The notes under the pieces were generated by a model. The model made no database searches, had not been told where the DNA came from, and saw nothing but the letters and a program-made list of their open reading frames with translations. From NCBI GenBank assembly GCA_030141605.1, contig JAQGDQ010000027.1, positions 487,812 to 551,811 on the forward strand: a stretch of DNA of 64,000 nucleotides, read 5' to 3'. This stretch comes from Tubiluchus corallicola (Eukaryota; Priapulida; Priapulimorpha; Priapulimorphida; Tubiluchidae). A program made the translations under genes and the position numbers. How positions within the stretch are numbered: position 1 is the stretch's first letter; every line of letters starts with the position of its first letter. Positions 1 through 11,260 of the stretch are shown here, piece after piece.

Positions 1-526
1 CTAAAAAACCTGTTATTAATCTTGTTGACAAAGTAAACAGATTTGTACGTTTGCATATTGAAGAATGCACTATGAATATTCTGAATTTTTTTTTAATTTA
101 AGCCATAGGTCCTAAATTTGCTTCAGTTTCTTACTCTATAGCTGACTGTTAAAATGGATGCACCCATGTGTAAGCACAGGAATTTAAAATTTCAAGTTTT
201 ATACAGCATTACTGCTAATACAAGTTTTGCATGCACTACATGTAGGTGATACAAAATGTCGAGGCACATTTTTCAGACTAGTGTGAAAATTTTCTTCTCT
301 TGTCCTTTAAAGAACACAACAGAAAAGTGACTAGTCATGAGAAGGCAGATTTTTTACTATGGCATAATAGCTACCATGGTTAGAATACTCAACATTCCAC
401 CTTCTCAGTTTTAAACTGTAAATACGTGATAGCATTCAGCTGTTTAGTTGATAGTGTATATATTTCCATAAGCTGTTTGAAATGCTCCGTGCACGTTATT
501 AAAGTGTTTATTTCTTTGGTTGTTAG
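1..526. other. Unassigned DNA left of the first recognised exon
   Basis: This AT-rich stretch precedes the first SLC17A9-like exon and is probably intron of that gene. The exon at 527 opens on the third base of a codon, so an upstream coding exon must exist. I could not find a convincing one here. The open frame that runs into the exon from position 426 crosses a good acceptor (polypyrimidine tract plus TTAG at 523-526) and is more likely intronic read-through than the true N-terminus. Confidence 0.5.
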
Positions 527-3500
527 GGCAGAACGAAATATATGGACAACATTTTTGTGTGCAGGCTCAGCTGCTCTTTATTGCTGCAGGACTACAATGC
601 CTTTATGCGTGGTTTCTATAGAAAATAATTTTCATTGGACCAAGCGTGATGCGGTATGTATGCTTGGGAATTTAGAAGTTAAATTAGAAGGATACACAGT
701 AGAATGCGGACCTGTTGAATATACTAAATTACGTAGCCGCTTGGTTAAGAAGCTGCCAGTAATTGTTCTGATGCTTGAACTATTGAATACCAAGCAAAGG
801 TTATAGAAAAATTATAACTGATGGTATCACCATAAATGGTTTGCATTGTTATAACTTCCGAGCAAGAATTCCCAAAAATAGGACATGGAAATAACATTAT
901 GCACTGTTGTTGTTCCTATGGGCAATGTGGACATGTTTAGAAAAAAGGACTACTTGTCTTGTAGCCCAGTTCCTCCTCTTTAAAAGTCCCATGAGGCTTT
1001 CTCCAGCACCCCATGAAGCGCTCCCATATATTTCTGAATGTATATATATATTGGAACCAGTCTGTGTAAATAAATCATTAGTGCATAACCACTTGAAGGC
1101 TAGTATAGAAGAATGTTCTTATATGGTACTAGTAAAAGATCTATGCTAATGATGTGAATATTGTTTATGTGGGCTTACAACTTAATTTTTTTCAGGGAAC
1201 AATATTATCGTCATTTTTCTGGGGCTATTCTATGACGCAAATTTTTGGTGGATGGTTGAGCGATAGAGTGGGTGGAGACAGAGTAATGCTGGCAGCTGCA
1301 TTTATTTGGTCATTGTTAACATTTTGGACCCCAGTTTTCTTACACTTTCATTCCAATTTAAACTTGACATTTGCAGTTCTGATATTCTCACGAGTTGTTG
1401 TTGGTGCTGCACAAGGTAGGCATGTATTGTTTGAAGTGTTATTTACAGCCTCAATAAGCTAAATCACTGAATCACTTTCAGGCTGAACTGCACATAATTG
1501 TTATTGTTTTGTATTGCACATAGATGTAAATTGACCAGTGTAACATTCTTCCTGTTACTAAATACAGGCCATACCTACGTACATATAGCTAGGTATTCCT
1601 TTGCTGTGAACATTTAAGCAGACAAGAAAGATGTAAATTGACATACCTAAGGCTGTAACTGGTACCTAATTAAGCTTATGCTTACAAAAAACATAAATCT
1701 TAACAATGACTTTGTGCTTCCAATCTGAATCAGTGATTAAATTACAGTAGGCGCCGCTTAATAGACTCACTTTGGGACCGAAGTGTTTTGACCCAATTGA
1801 CCGACTGAACCTATTAACTGATGGACATAGTATTACTGGTATTGAAGTATGAGTCATCAGCTTAGTATGCGTTGCAAAGGTTTTTAATGAATTTTAGAAA
1901 CCAAGTAATACCTAAATTCCTTTGTGTAGTTAAAAATTTTAGAAAAACTATTTTAAAATATTAATTTATATAAGCAGTAAATTATCATTGCAAAGAATTA
2001 GCTATAAATTAAAAAGTATACTTTTCTAAGTTACACAAGTCTGTTTGTTTGCAAAAATTACAAAAAATTCCTTCGAAGCCGGCTGCTTCATTTTGTCACG
2101 AAGAAGTTGGCCCACAATGTACTGGTATTCTCATTTGCAGAACGTTGAAATAATATAAAAAATGCTTAATAAAAAACTTGGTATATATTGGTTAGTATCA
2201 TTCACACTATTATAAGCATTCATTTTTTCTTACAGGTGTACATTATCCTAGTGGCAGTAGTTTAGTTGCTGAAAAAGTAGCAGACCAAGACCGCACATGG
2301 GTTTTTACCTGTCTTCTCTCCGGGTCTCATTTAGGGTAAGATTAAGAAATTCTCTAAACCCACAAACTCTTTGTTTCCTCTGCATATAAAGATTATTATT
2401 AAAAAACCCAAGTATTTTTGTTTTAGTAACATTGTAATTTTTACTTTCTTTTAGGACTATTCTAGCAGGATTGCTAGGATCGTTTATCCTTGAACGATTT
2501 GGATGGGAGATGGTATTCCATTTAATGGGTGTGTCTTGATTTTCTCTTTTCCTTACCTTTCAGATATTGCCTTGAAATGTGAGCTTATTCATTTAACGAG
2601 CTATACATAAAAATCAAACTAACTCGAGTTATAGTGTTTATCATGACTTATCTTTCATTTTGCACAAATGATTGTGGATATCTTACAGCAATGATTGTCT
2701 TTTCACTGATAATTGTTTTATTTTCGTTTGCTTTTTCCAAATGCTACTAACACCATTTTTTAAATTTCGTTGACAGTACTAATTGATTACTAAGGTTTGC
2801 TTGCTAGGTGACCCAATATTCTTTCATCACCCACCTCTTTCTGCCTTTATTTTCTAAAGCAAACTAACCAGAATTAAGCAAACCGTCTATTAAATTGCAT
2901 GAGGCAAATAAATTTGAATCGAATTGAATATTTTCATTTGACTGGAAGCAGTGTGAGCAAGTTATTAGGTTAATAATGCCCTGGAAAATAGTGGCATTTT
3001 CTGATTTTTCTTAGTATGCAATGATGATGGTGAAATTAACTATAGGGCATTTAGATTTCCTCTTATAAACCTGTGGAATTATTTTGTTAAGATCTTGATT
3101 AAGCAAATTTACGTTGTTGTTTTTTTTGCTGTAAATTTGGCAGTTTGGACTAAATGACACTGTTTTAGATAGATTCGGTTTACTGTTTTGTGTAAGACTA
3201 TTGCTTGTCTTTAATTTGTATTAGAATTTTTTATGTAGGAGTCTTTGGTATTACATGGGCACTTAGTTTTCGATATATGATGCACAAAAGAAGGCAGCAA
3301 TCTCGAATACTCTCACTGAGAAGTAATTTTGTGTCAGAGACAAACGCACATGTGCAAAAAACCAATTCCGTCCCTTGGATTAAGTTGTTTAGTTCAGTAT
3401 CATTTTGGTGAGTACAAGACATTTTGTGTTATTCACCTGTATAATTTTTATTTCTAAGCTTATATGTATTGTCAGTTTCAGTAGTATTTTACTATTTGTT

Positions 3501-6297
3501 TTGAGTGTGTTATACTGTGTAGTTATTTGGTTTGTTTTGTTTGTTAACTGATTATTATTAATCTTTTTCAGGTCTATTGTGATTGGTCATTTTACAAGTG
3601 CTTATTGTTTTTTTATTTTATATTCTTGGATACCGACATACTTTCATGAGCATTACCCAGATGCAAAGGTAATTTCATTTTCGAAATGGCATTCGATGGT
3701 ATCTGTTGGATAAAAGTGTGTGATACATTTTTCTTATTTTGCTTTTTGTTTGTAATTTTGTACAAACATAGATGCACAAAATAACATTCACCTACTCATA
3801 GATAGTTGTGAGTTGCAACGATGAGTGTGAAATTCCATGTTACTGACCATTTGACTAAATGACCAATTTTCTGCCTGCCTAAGTATGACACTACATAACC
3901 AAAATGTTTGCTGTAGTGTTCTACTCGATTTATCAGTAGTCACACCTATAAACCGTTCCTCCATGAAATAATACGGGTAATAGAGCCTGACATCTAATGA
4001 TAAAATGAACGATATCAAATGAAAATTGTGAGAATCACATGATAATAATAACTGCCTAGTTTATTATTCATAATCTAGGATAAATGAGAAAAATAGGATT
4101 GGAATTATATTATACCCTTATAAGGACCAGCGCTATGTGACTAGTGGTTGGTCAGCGATCTATGTAGTTTAATTGATTAATCAAGCCTGCATTCAAACTT
4201 GTAATTAAAGAAAAACATGTTATTTTAAATATGATTCTACACTATTTTATTTTTGTACTAACAAATAGGAAGTAACTCTTACACTTGCACAAAATTCTGC
4301 AAATTCAATGAAAAATTGCTGACTTTAAACTGCTATCAAATAGCCTATTAAGTGCCAATATTAGTGAATTGATTTTCTTTCATTTATATAAGGTGCTGCT
4401 CCTTTGTTAGTTCTGGGAATAGTTGATTAGCAAGACATCTTTAGGCTAGGGCATATCAAGATTGGCTCATGACCTCACTCACCATTCATGGCCCATCCCT
4501 GTTGCAAAATTTGTTTTTCACTTAAATTTGTTTGCATGATTCTACACTGCTTCACACTTTAGGGTTGGGTGTACAATGTACTTCCGTACTTTGGAAAGTT
4601 TGTAGCTGTCTTATTCTCCGGCTGGCTCGGAGACAAGTTGCTGAAGATGGGAAACTCAGTGGAATTCACCAGAAAGTTATTAGAAGTGAGTAATACTTTT
4701 ATATCTCCATTCAAATTTTTTAAATTCTTCACTTTTACTTTCTTTGTAATCCTGGTGAATCACTATAAAGTTCAAACAGATTGCATAAATTAAAATGTAG
4801 TTAAATTAAAATGTTATTTGTGGTATTTTAAAAAAGGAGCTATTTTTGGACATATATTTAACATATTTTGATATAGATTTTATGTTTTTAGTAATGCCAT
4901 GTTCTTTTGTTTTCACTTGCCTGATGTGTTACAAATTATTTTTTTGGCTAAATATGTTATTCTATTATTTGAACACTAGGTTGCCACTTTTCAATACACT
5001 GTACTGAAATCTCTAAGTACATTTTACTATTAATATTTTTAGTATTTCATTGATGTAGGTTGATAAGAAAATAGTTAATCTATGTTTGGTTAAGATTATT
5101 TGCGCATAATTGAAAATGTGTGTTATAATGACAATTTTTAGTGCAAGGCAATTATTGTGTTGCAGACCATCTCTGGTTTAGGTGGTGCATTTTTCCTCAT
5201 TTGCCTTAGTTCATCAACTAGCTACTATGGAGCATTATTGTGCGTTGTGGGTATTTTGATGTCACTAAGCTTTCATAATAGTGGAGTGATGTGCAATCCA
5301 CACGATATCGCTCCAAGGTATGCGGGATCCGTTTTTGGTAAGTAAAAAATTACATGGAATCTCACTTTAATAGTCATGCACTTAGTACATGCCACTTAGC
5401 ACTCGAACTGAATTGATCAGAGTTAAAACGATCAGGTTGAATTGTCTTTCAGGATAGACTAATTCCCCAGTGTCACTCATAATATTTATAGAGCAGTTTA
5501 GTTTGTCCCTTAAAAGGTATAATATGCTACCCTTAATGCAGCATGTTTTATATGGGATTTTCTTGAGAAGTGTATTAACCTTGTGCCACCCGGAGTTATA
5601 ACCATGGTGAACAGTTAAAGAAAGAGAGATTTAGACCATCTGACCACATTACCAAGCTTCATATAGTTAATGGAGAACTGAATTGTGTATTGTATTGCCT
5701 TTGCCACATACGTTCATTATGGGGAACTTTTCTGTATCGCACAGATATCAAATGCTTGGGAGTTTGAGAGTGCGAAGGAAATCATGTGGTTTCTTTGTTA
5801 TTGTTATGATTATTTTTATTATTAATAACATTGTTATTATTTTGTTTTTAATGCTCAGAACCTATAACATATACATGTTTTTTCTGATGTGTCGTTTCAT
5901 TATACACTGTAATTGTATGTTTTTTGTATGCAGTAGATCACATAAAATGACAAATATGACACTCAGCAAGTTTCATAAATATTGCATAGTATTGCAACTA
6001 CTTGTATTCTTTTTTGTTACTCAACTTCTTAATCAGTATTTTAAGTATTACTCATCCATCCATCTTAAATGTCCTCAGTCAGATTGTCAAAACAGCTTTT
6101 GTTCATTTTTGTACATTCTTACAGGTATCATGAACATGGGGGCAGCAATACCAGGTTTCATCGGGGTGTATATAACAGGGTACATATTGAATACTACTCA
6201 AAGTTGGGCATTTGTCTTCAATTCCACAGCCGTTATCGTACTGATTGGCTTAGTTACATTCATTATTTTTGGAACTGGTAAGAAGATTGTGGACTAA
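527..6297 (+). CDS. SLC17A9: SLC17A9-like vesicular nucleotide transporter (5' incomplete), 9 exons
   Basis: Exons: 527-653, 1196-1415, 2236-2335, 2455-2528, 3239-3407, 3572-3668, 4563-4685, 5166-5337, 6125-6297, with stop TAA at 6295-6297. Together they encode 417 residues in one consistent phase, bounded by GT-AG signals. The product is a major-facilitator protein. SLC17A9 (VNUT) is known to load ATP and other nucleotides into secretory vesicles. What I see: a first membrane segment leading into CRTTMPLCVVS, the segment SSFFWGYSMTQIFGGWLSDR with the MFS loop signature G-x-L-x-D-R-x-G-G, further hydrophobic helices in most later exons, and a short tail ending KKIVD. The order and spacing of FFWGY, GWLSDRVGG, PYFGKFVAVLFSGWLGD and APRYAGSVFG fit SLC17A9 better than the SLC17A5-8 glutamate and sialin types. 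That assignment is from memory of the family, not a search. The N-terminal exon is missing. AATAAA at 6475-6480 is a likely polyadenylation signal. Confidence 0.85.
1745..1890 (+). repeat. pogo/Tigger-like MITE fragment in SLC17A9 intron 2
   Basis: The segment begins CAGTAGGCGCCGCTTAATAG directly after a TA dinucleotide (1743-1744), as pogo-family elements do. It is clearly related along about 140 bp to the copy starting near 44890, sharing GACTCACTTTGGGA, CTGAACCTATTAAC, GTAGTATTACT-like and TTTAGTATGC-like words. I do not see the matching right terminus, so this is a truncated or eroded copy. Confidence 0.5.
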
Positions 6298-6717
6298 AAG
6301 AATAATTTAACTGGCAAAAGCATATATGTGTTTAAGTAACTATAATCTGCTATATGTTGTACGTAGTTTCACAGAAATACCCCTTTAAAATATACTTTTT
6401 ACACTTACAAATTTTTGAACAAGTCATTCTTAATTCCACTAATCATGTAATCATTTGTGAAGAAAGAGCTCAAAAATAAAAAAAGGGATTCCAGACATTT
6501 TCTTTACATTTTTCATCTTAAAATTTCATAAAGCATGCACATTTATGGTTACTTTTAATCTTACCTAAATGTATCCACGGCAACGGAAGTTCCACGGCCA
6601 CTCCGGCAACCGAACGGCACAAAGGCGGATTGTATTAGCCACTAGTTGGAGACGGTCTTTACTGCACACTTCTTTTAATACTAGGTACCATAATTTTTTA
6701 CACATGTTGATCCTAAC
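6298..6717 (+). other. 3' untranslated region of the SLC17A9-like gene and flank
   Basis: AT-rich sequence follows the stop codon. AATAAA at 6475-6480 is the nearest canonical polyadenylation signal and would give a 3' UTR of about 200 nt. A short GC-richer patch around 6570-6660 contains an open frame, but nothing in it is recognisable as a protein. Confidence 0.5.
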
Positions 6718-7320
6718 TGTTATAAATAGGGTGGTACATAACCTTTTGCTAGGGGATACAGCAACGAGTAACAGTACAGAACAATTTATTGCATAAAAGT
6801 AGGTTCAAATAATTGCAAAAAATTTGTAGTATCATGCTTTCAAAATTTGGTGTTGAAGCCTCATAGGCCACACACAGCTTGTAATCTTGAGGGGTATGAT
6901 TGGAGCAGTAATTTGAAGAAGAGATCAAGATCCTCCAACACATTTTGTAGATGTCTCACAAGTGCACTTGTCTGGTGATACTTGTATGATGATCAGTGAT
7001 ATGTTTTTTTATTACCTTAGCAACCCATCTGTCTTTTAGGATAGCACCAGTGTGTTTAGCAGGGTTGAAATCTAATGATTTCCAAGCCATTCAATTCAGT
7101 CAAAAATATTAATCACAGTTTTCAGGTCACTGCTTCAATCATACCCTCTGAAGATTGTAGGTTGTGCAAGAAGTATGGGGCCTATGCACCAAACTTTGAA
7201 GGCACGATAGATTTGAAATTGTCTGAACAACACTTTGATGTAACAAATTGTTCTGTACTATTGCTCGTTATTTTATGGCCCTCTAGCAAATGGTTATGTA
7301 TGTATCATGTACTTATAATT
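6718..7320. repeat. Long imperfect inverted repeat (fold-back element)
   Basis: The arm at about 6718-6920 is the imperfect reverse complement of the arm at about 7122-7320, with about 200 bp between them. Paired words include ATTTGGTGTTGAAGCCTCAT against its partner at 7180-7200, the AATCATACCCtC block (6893-6906 and 7136-7149), and AACAATTT beside GTACAGAA. The transcript could form a ~200 bp stem. The structure fits a MITE or fold-back transposon with very long inverted repeats. No transposase is evident, and the ends are too worn to read a target duplication. It lies between the convergent SLC17A9-like and THOC6 genes. Confidence 0.7.
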
Positions 7321-8920
7321 TAGTAGAATTTCAAATACAGTTTGTACTCTTTGCTGAAAGATGTTTGTTTTAAAACCAAATTTCTCATTTCTTAAAGCAG
7401 ACAATAAGATGAAGATATAAGTGCTTTTTTACAAGTGTGTTTTTACATTTACATAACGATGACAGCAATTCACATAGAAACTAGCGTTCATTCATCTTTT
7501 CTGACACATCTCGTGTCTAAGCACATTTGCAAAGGTGAATGATGCAGATCAACACAAAGTGGTGCGCTTATTTATGTCATTTGTTTTTCAATTATTCATA
7601 AACATGGAAAGCGTCAGAATTCGTGAATAAACACTATTTTATGTGAATTGGTGATATCAATATGTACTTTTCTACAAAGTGTTTTTGCTATATTTTTATT
7701 CTAACATTTGGATAATTTAAAATACTCACTGGTTGCAGCTGATTTTGTAATGTTTTTCAGATTTTAATCATGCACGTACAAAATTAGTGTTTTTCTAAGC
7801 AGTTTTTAATTTAACACAAAGTAGAAGTGTCATTTAAACACTACCTTTGTAATATGTAATATTATCGTCATTTGGGTTCTGATGTGCATTTACATGAAAA
7901 ATGGAGTGGTATGCACGAATTTGCCAGTGCATTTGTAAATTAGTGGCCTAAATATATGCCTACCATTCTGAATTAATCTAGATATTTTATTTGCGTAAGA
8001 GGCATTGGGTCATGAATTTATCATTTATATTATTGAATATTAAATTTTATTAATTTAATTGTAATGTAAAATTATTTTGGTGAAGATTTTTGTAAATATT
8101 TAAAGGAAGCTTATTTGTTATAAGGCTGGTATAAATAAATCATTTTTAAAACTTACCAAGGTTTTGGTAATATATGTTAATAAGTTTCAGTCTGAAAGAA
8201 CAGCTGCAATGTAGTAATTTTATATACTAAATACCAATATTATTACCGGGCTCCACAAAAGTGGACTAAGTAAACTAAGATGACAGTATTGAAAATTTTG
8301 AATCAAAGTTGTAATATTTCAGTATTCTACAGGTGAAGATGTTTTTACTTTTCTCCTGCAAGGCAAAGGCACTCAGAGGTATAAGCTTGGTTCTTAGCAC
8401 CACACAACAAGTGTTTTTACAGGAGTGTACTGAACAAACTGGAATCCCTAAATATACTTGGAAGCTGCTTTCCTTTTTTGTTTGTCAGTAAAATCTCTTA
8501 AGTTCCGTCAGCCCGCAATGCTCCAAACAACTGCACAGAGTATGCAAAAACCTTTGATCAGCATTTAGGCATACTTATGTGCTATGTAATACATATACAG
8601 GTTTTATAGAAACCTTGTATTTACAAAATTTTTGTTGTACGATTCTTACATTACAACCTCATCTCCTTAACAGCTGAATAAAAACAATTATGAGAAATTG
8701 TTTTGACAATTGTGATGTAGCGCATGGGACTGACGGGAGCATTTACTCTGCAACTTACTGAAGGACCAATGTATGATTACAGCTCCAAACAGCAGTGAGA
8801 TGTTGGAGTTGCATGATTTCATTCAGATTTCTTTTACGACATTTCTAGAGAACTAGAAATGGTTATTTACATGCTAAATTCTGCCTAAAAAATAACATTA
8901 AATATAAATGTGTAGTTTTA
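7321..8920. other. Intergenic AT-rich DNA between SLC17A9 and THOC6
   Basis: Both neighbouring genes end toward this gap. I see no open frame with recognisable protein content, no RNA gene and no strong repeat. AATAAA-type hexamers occur (for example near 8134), but none can be tied to a transcript. Confidence 0.4.
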
Positions 8921-9928
8921 TTAAAAAACAAAAGAAAATGATTTATATTTTATATTTGTACTAATATCAATTTTCCAGCTGCTTCCTGCTGTGGCCAGCA
9001 CTTTAAAGTTGTTATCAGGCGTATTGTTAACTTGTATATCATAAGTCCTTGCAGAACACGGAACTTCTGCAGTAAGATCTCCATTAATGCTCCAGTGAAG
9101 AATATTGGGTTGGCTTCCACCAGATATTATCACGTCTTCGTAGAACAGCACTCGATACTGACACATGTCAGGTTTCAAAAATGTGCCAGCAGGCTGCGCT
9201 AAAGAACGTGTGTGCCACAATGACAATGAAGGTCCCCCTCCACAAACCAACCAATCATCGCCTTGATCAGATGCAACACAAGAGATCCATTTACCGATCT
9301 TTGGTCTGCTGCAAGAATCGTGCTTGAAGGGTTCTATCAAATTTACAGCTTCTTCATTGTTTCTAACATCCCAAATGCGTACACTTCCATCCTCACTACC
9401 AGAGATTAATTCCCTACTTGTGTTTTTGGCAGTTAAGCAGTGAATATAATCTGTGTGTCCTTTAAAAGTTGACACTAAACTTCCAGACTCTAACTCCCAT
9501 CCGTAGATGTTGCAGTCGCCGCAGCCGGCATACACTGTTGAGTCGGCAGCAGCTTTCATGAGCGTAATCCCGTTTGTTTCTGGACTTTCAAAACTGTCCC
9601 CTCTTGGAATAGATAAAGACCATGCAACTTTTGCAGCTTTGTCAATTATATCTTTCCAACGCCATCCTAACACATCGCCTGTACCAGCACTTATAAGGAA
9701 CGTTTCATTAGATGCTAGGCTATATATAGGACCATCATGACCAGCGAAAATGTATACTGGTTTTCGTTCAGCTTCAGCACCAGTCTTGCTCAAAGCAGTA
9801 GCTAGGTTGTACAATGCTATATTACCAAAATTATTGGCAGCAACCAGGTATTTACCACAAGGCGAAAACTGCACAGCATAAATGGTAGTATGCAACTGAA
9901 TATAAGGATCTTGTTTAACTTCTGTCAT
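8921..9928 (-). CDS. THOC6: THO complex subunit 6 (THOC6), WD40 protein, intronless CDS
   Basis: A single uninterrupted frame of 335 codons; animal THOC6 is about 340 residues. THOC6 is a WD40 beta-propeller of the THO/TREX complex, which couples transcription and processing to mRNA export in the nucleus. Visible features: FSPCGKYLVAANNFGNI in blade 1 (residues 21-37), FAGHDGPIYSLAS (61-73), and a classical GH-to-WD repeat from GHTDYIHCLTA to SVRIWD (157-187) with GSEDG. The C-terminus, STNIKYKSFSF, matches the closing strand of THOC6 rather than other WD40 proteins. The ATG at 9928 is chosen because an in-frame TAA lies just upstream and the protein starts at the usual family position. A splice acceptor sits 25 nt upstream, so the 5' UTR is probably spliced. 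The stop codon overlaps an AATAAA hexamer. Confidence 0.92.
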   Translation of the reverse strand: MTEVKQDPYIQLHTTIYAVQFSPCGKYLVAANNFGNIALYNLATALSKTGAEAERKPVYIFAGHDGPIYSLASNETFLISAGTGDVLGWRWKDIIDKAAKVAWSLSIPRGDSFESPETNGITLMKAAADSTVYAGCGDCNIYGWELESGSLVSTFKGHTDYIHCLTAKNTSRELISGSEDGSVRIWDVRNNEEAVNLIEPFKHDSCSRPKIGKWISCVASDQGDDWLVCGGGPSLSLWHTRSLAQPAGTFLKPDMCQYRVLFYEDVIISGGSQPNILHWSINGDLTAEVPCSARTYDIQVNNTPDNNFKVLATAGSSWKIDISTNIKYKSFSFVF

Positions 9929-9955
9929 GTTTCGGTAATTTTAATGTAGCGTCCT
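9929..9955 (-). promoter_or_regulatory. 5' UTR splice acceptor of THOC6
   Basis: On the minus strand a pyrimidine-rich tract (TTATTTTCATTCTAG) ends with AG at 9955-9954. That leaves a 25 nt leader (9953-9929) before the ATG. An in-frame TAA in the leader rules out an N-terminal coding extension. The site marks either a 5' UTR intron or a spliced-leader acceptor. Confidence 0.6.
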
Positions 9956-10299
9956 AGAATGAAAATAAGAATTTTAATGTGAACTGTCGGAAATGTCCAA
10001 ATCAAACAGTTGTCAATGGCATTTGTTTTTCTGAAATACTATATTCTGCACAAATCTATATTTTCCTTGAATTATTTTTTAATTTTCTGGGCATGTATAG
10101 TCAATAATGCCAAGTTTGATAGAGGTGTTCTCAATGAGGTATGCACTTGAGCTTTTTCACTCATGTTCACATAACTGAAGTTTCATTTGCGCAAGTAGCA
10201 GGAATTCGTACAATTTGATAATACAGTATATGAATTTCAAAAAAGCATCACCATAAGCAGTATTTAATATGGTAGAAGTAAAATGATGTTTACATAGAA
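9956..10299. other. Upstream region of THOC6
   Basis: AT-rich sequence preceding the THOC6 acceptor. It is likely 5' UTR intron and promoter, but I see no clear TATA box, donor site or transcription start. Confidence 0.35.
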
Positions 10300-11260
10300 T
10301 GTTTTTCATAGAACATAGAACAAATTTACAGCAACAATGAATTGTAGAGCAGGCCAGGGAGGGACTAAGGATTAATAAAATGATTTGATTTGATTAATCT
10401 TGTCTCCTGTCCTATCATACAAATGGCAGATTTAATAAAAACAAACAGTACTAATACTATAGTAATAGTGAAAAGGTGAAGTTGCAGGTAACGAAAAAGC
10501 AAAAAAAATAATAATAATTGACTATCAATAAACAAAAGACAAAAATATAGTTAAATATCTAAAATTACACACAAATATATAGTTAGATCAGATCGCTAGG
10601 TGCACGCAAATTAAGTGCCTTACAGCTGCACTTTACCGGCCTGCGTAGCATACTAGCAATACTACTGATCTCACTGCTTTTTCTGATAAGCAACTTTTGT
10701 TGTCACATTCTTCACGCTGAACGCAGAAATACCAAAATAGCTAGAATGTTAAGTATTGTAATAAATATGAAAATGTTTTTGTGTAAAGATTAAATAAAAA
10801 TCTTTAATCAGGGTACTATATGGAACAACTGATTTGGATTACTTACTAAAATTTGAGTTAGACAGTAATTCAGCAAATGATGCAACACATTCTGAAACGT
10901 TTTCTGAAAAAATTAAATCCAGCTCATGATTCGCATGTTTCTTTCATCAAAAGCCGCGACCACTAGTAATGTACTGCCATCTGTCGTGTATTCTTGAAAA
11001 ACTTACTCCATACAGACACACCAAAAGAGAGGCATGATAAAAAATAATTATTATTGCATTTTGCAAACTAAACGAATGCTGATAAGCTATAGACTAATGC
11101 AAATAGCAATTTGTGAAACGCTACATCCAATTTAACCTTGTCTAATCTGTAACATATTGATAAAAATAATTAATAATAAGTATAATTATTTAAATATAAC
11201 AATAACAAGGATTTCATTGGTGGACAGGGAGTATTAGAATTTGGCCATGGTGAGGTGAGA
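10300..11260 (+). repeat. Dispersed repeat related to the pair flanking RPS20
   Basis: The segment begins with a short CATAGAACATAGAACA run, then GAGCAGG...AGGGA, GTCTCCTGTCCTAT and AAGTTGCAGGTAACGA. Near 11217-11250 it carries TTGGTGGACAGGGAGTATTAGAATTTGGCCATGG-like words (quoted loosely). The same succession occurs at 50101-50534 (+) and, reversed, at 53197-53632. The TCTATG-type hexanucleotide run at one end suggests the 3' tail of a non-LTR element or SINE. This copy is the most degraded of the three. Confidence 0.5.

Noticed and set aside
5683-6297. 204-codon open frame ending at the SLC17A9 stop
   Set aside because: Only 6125-6297 is exon. The upstream part is intron that happens to stay open; a good acceptor (TTCTTACAG) lies at the join and the phase fits the previous exon.
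6960-7130. Minus-strand LDFNPAKHTGAILKDRW as a Tc1-type transposase remnant
   Set aside because: Vaguely like the SPDLNPIE box, but the frame lacks any other catalytic block and lies in the fold-back spacer.
9507-9740. Plus-strand open frame opposite THOC6
   Set aside because: Antisense shadow of the THOC6 CDS with no protein family resemblance.
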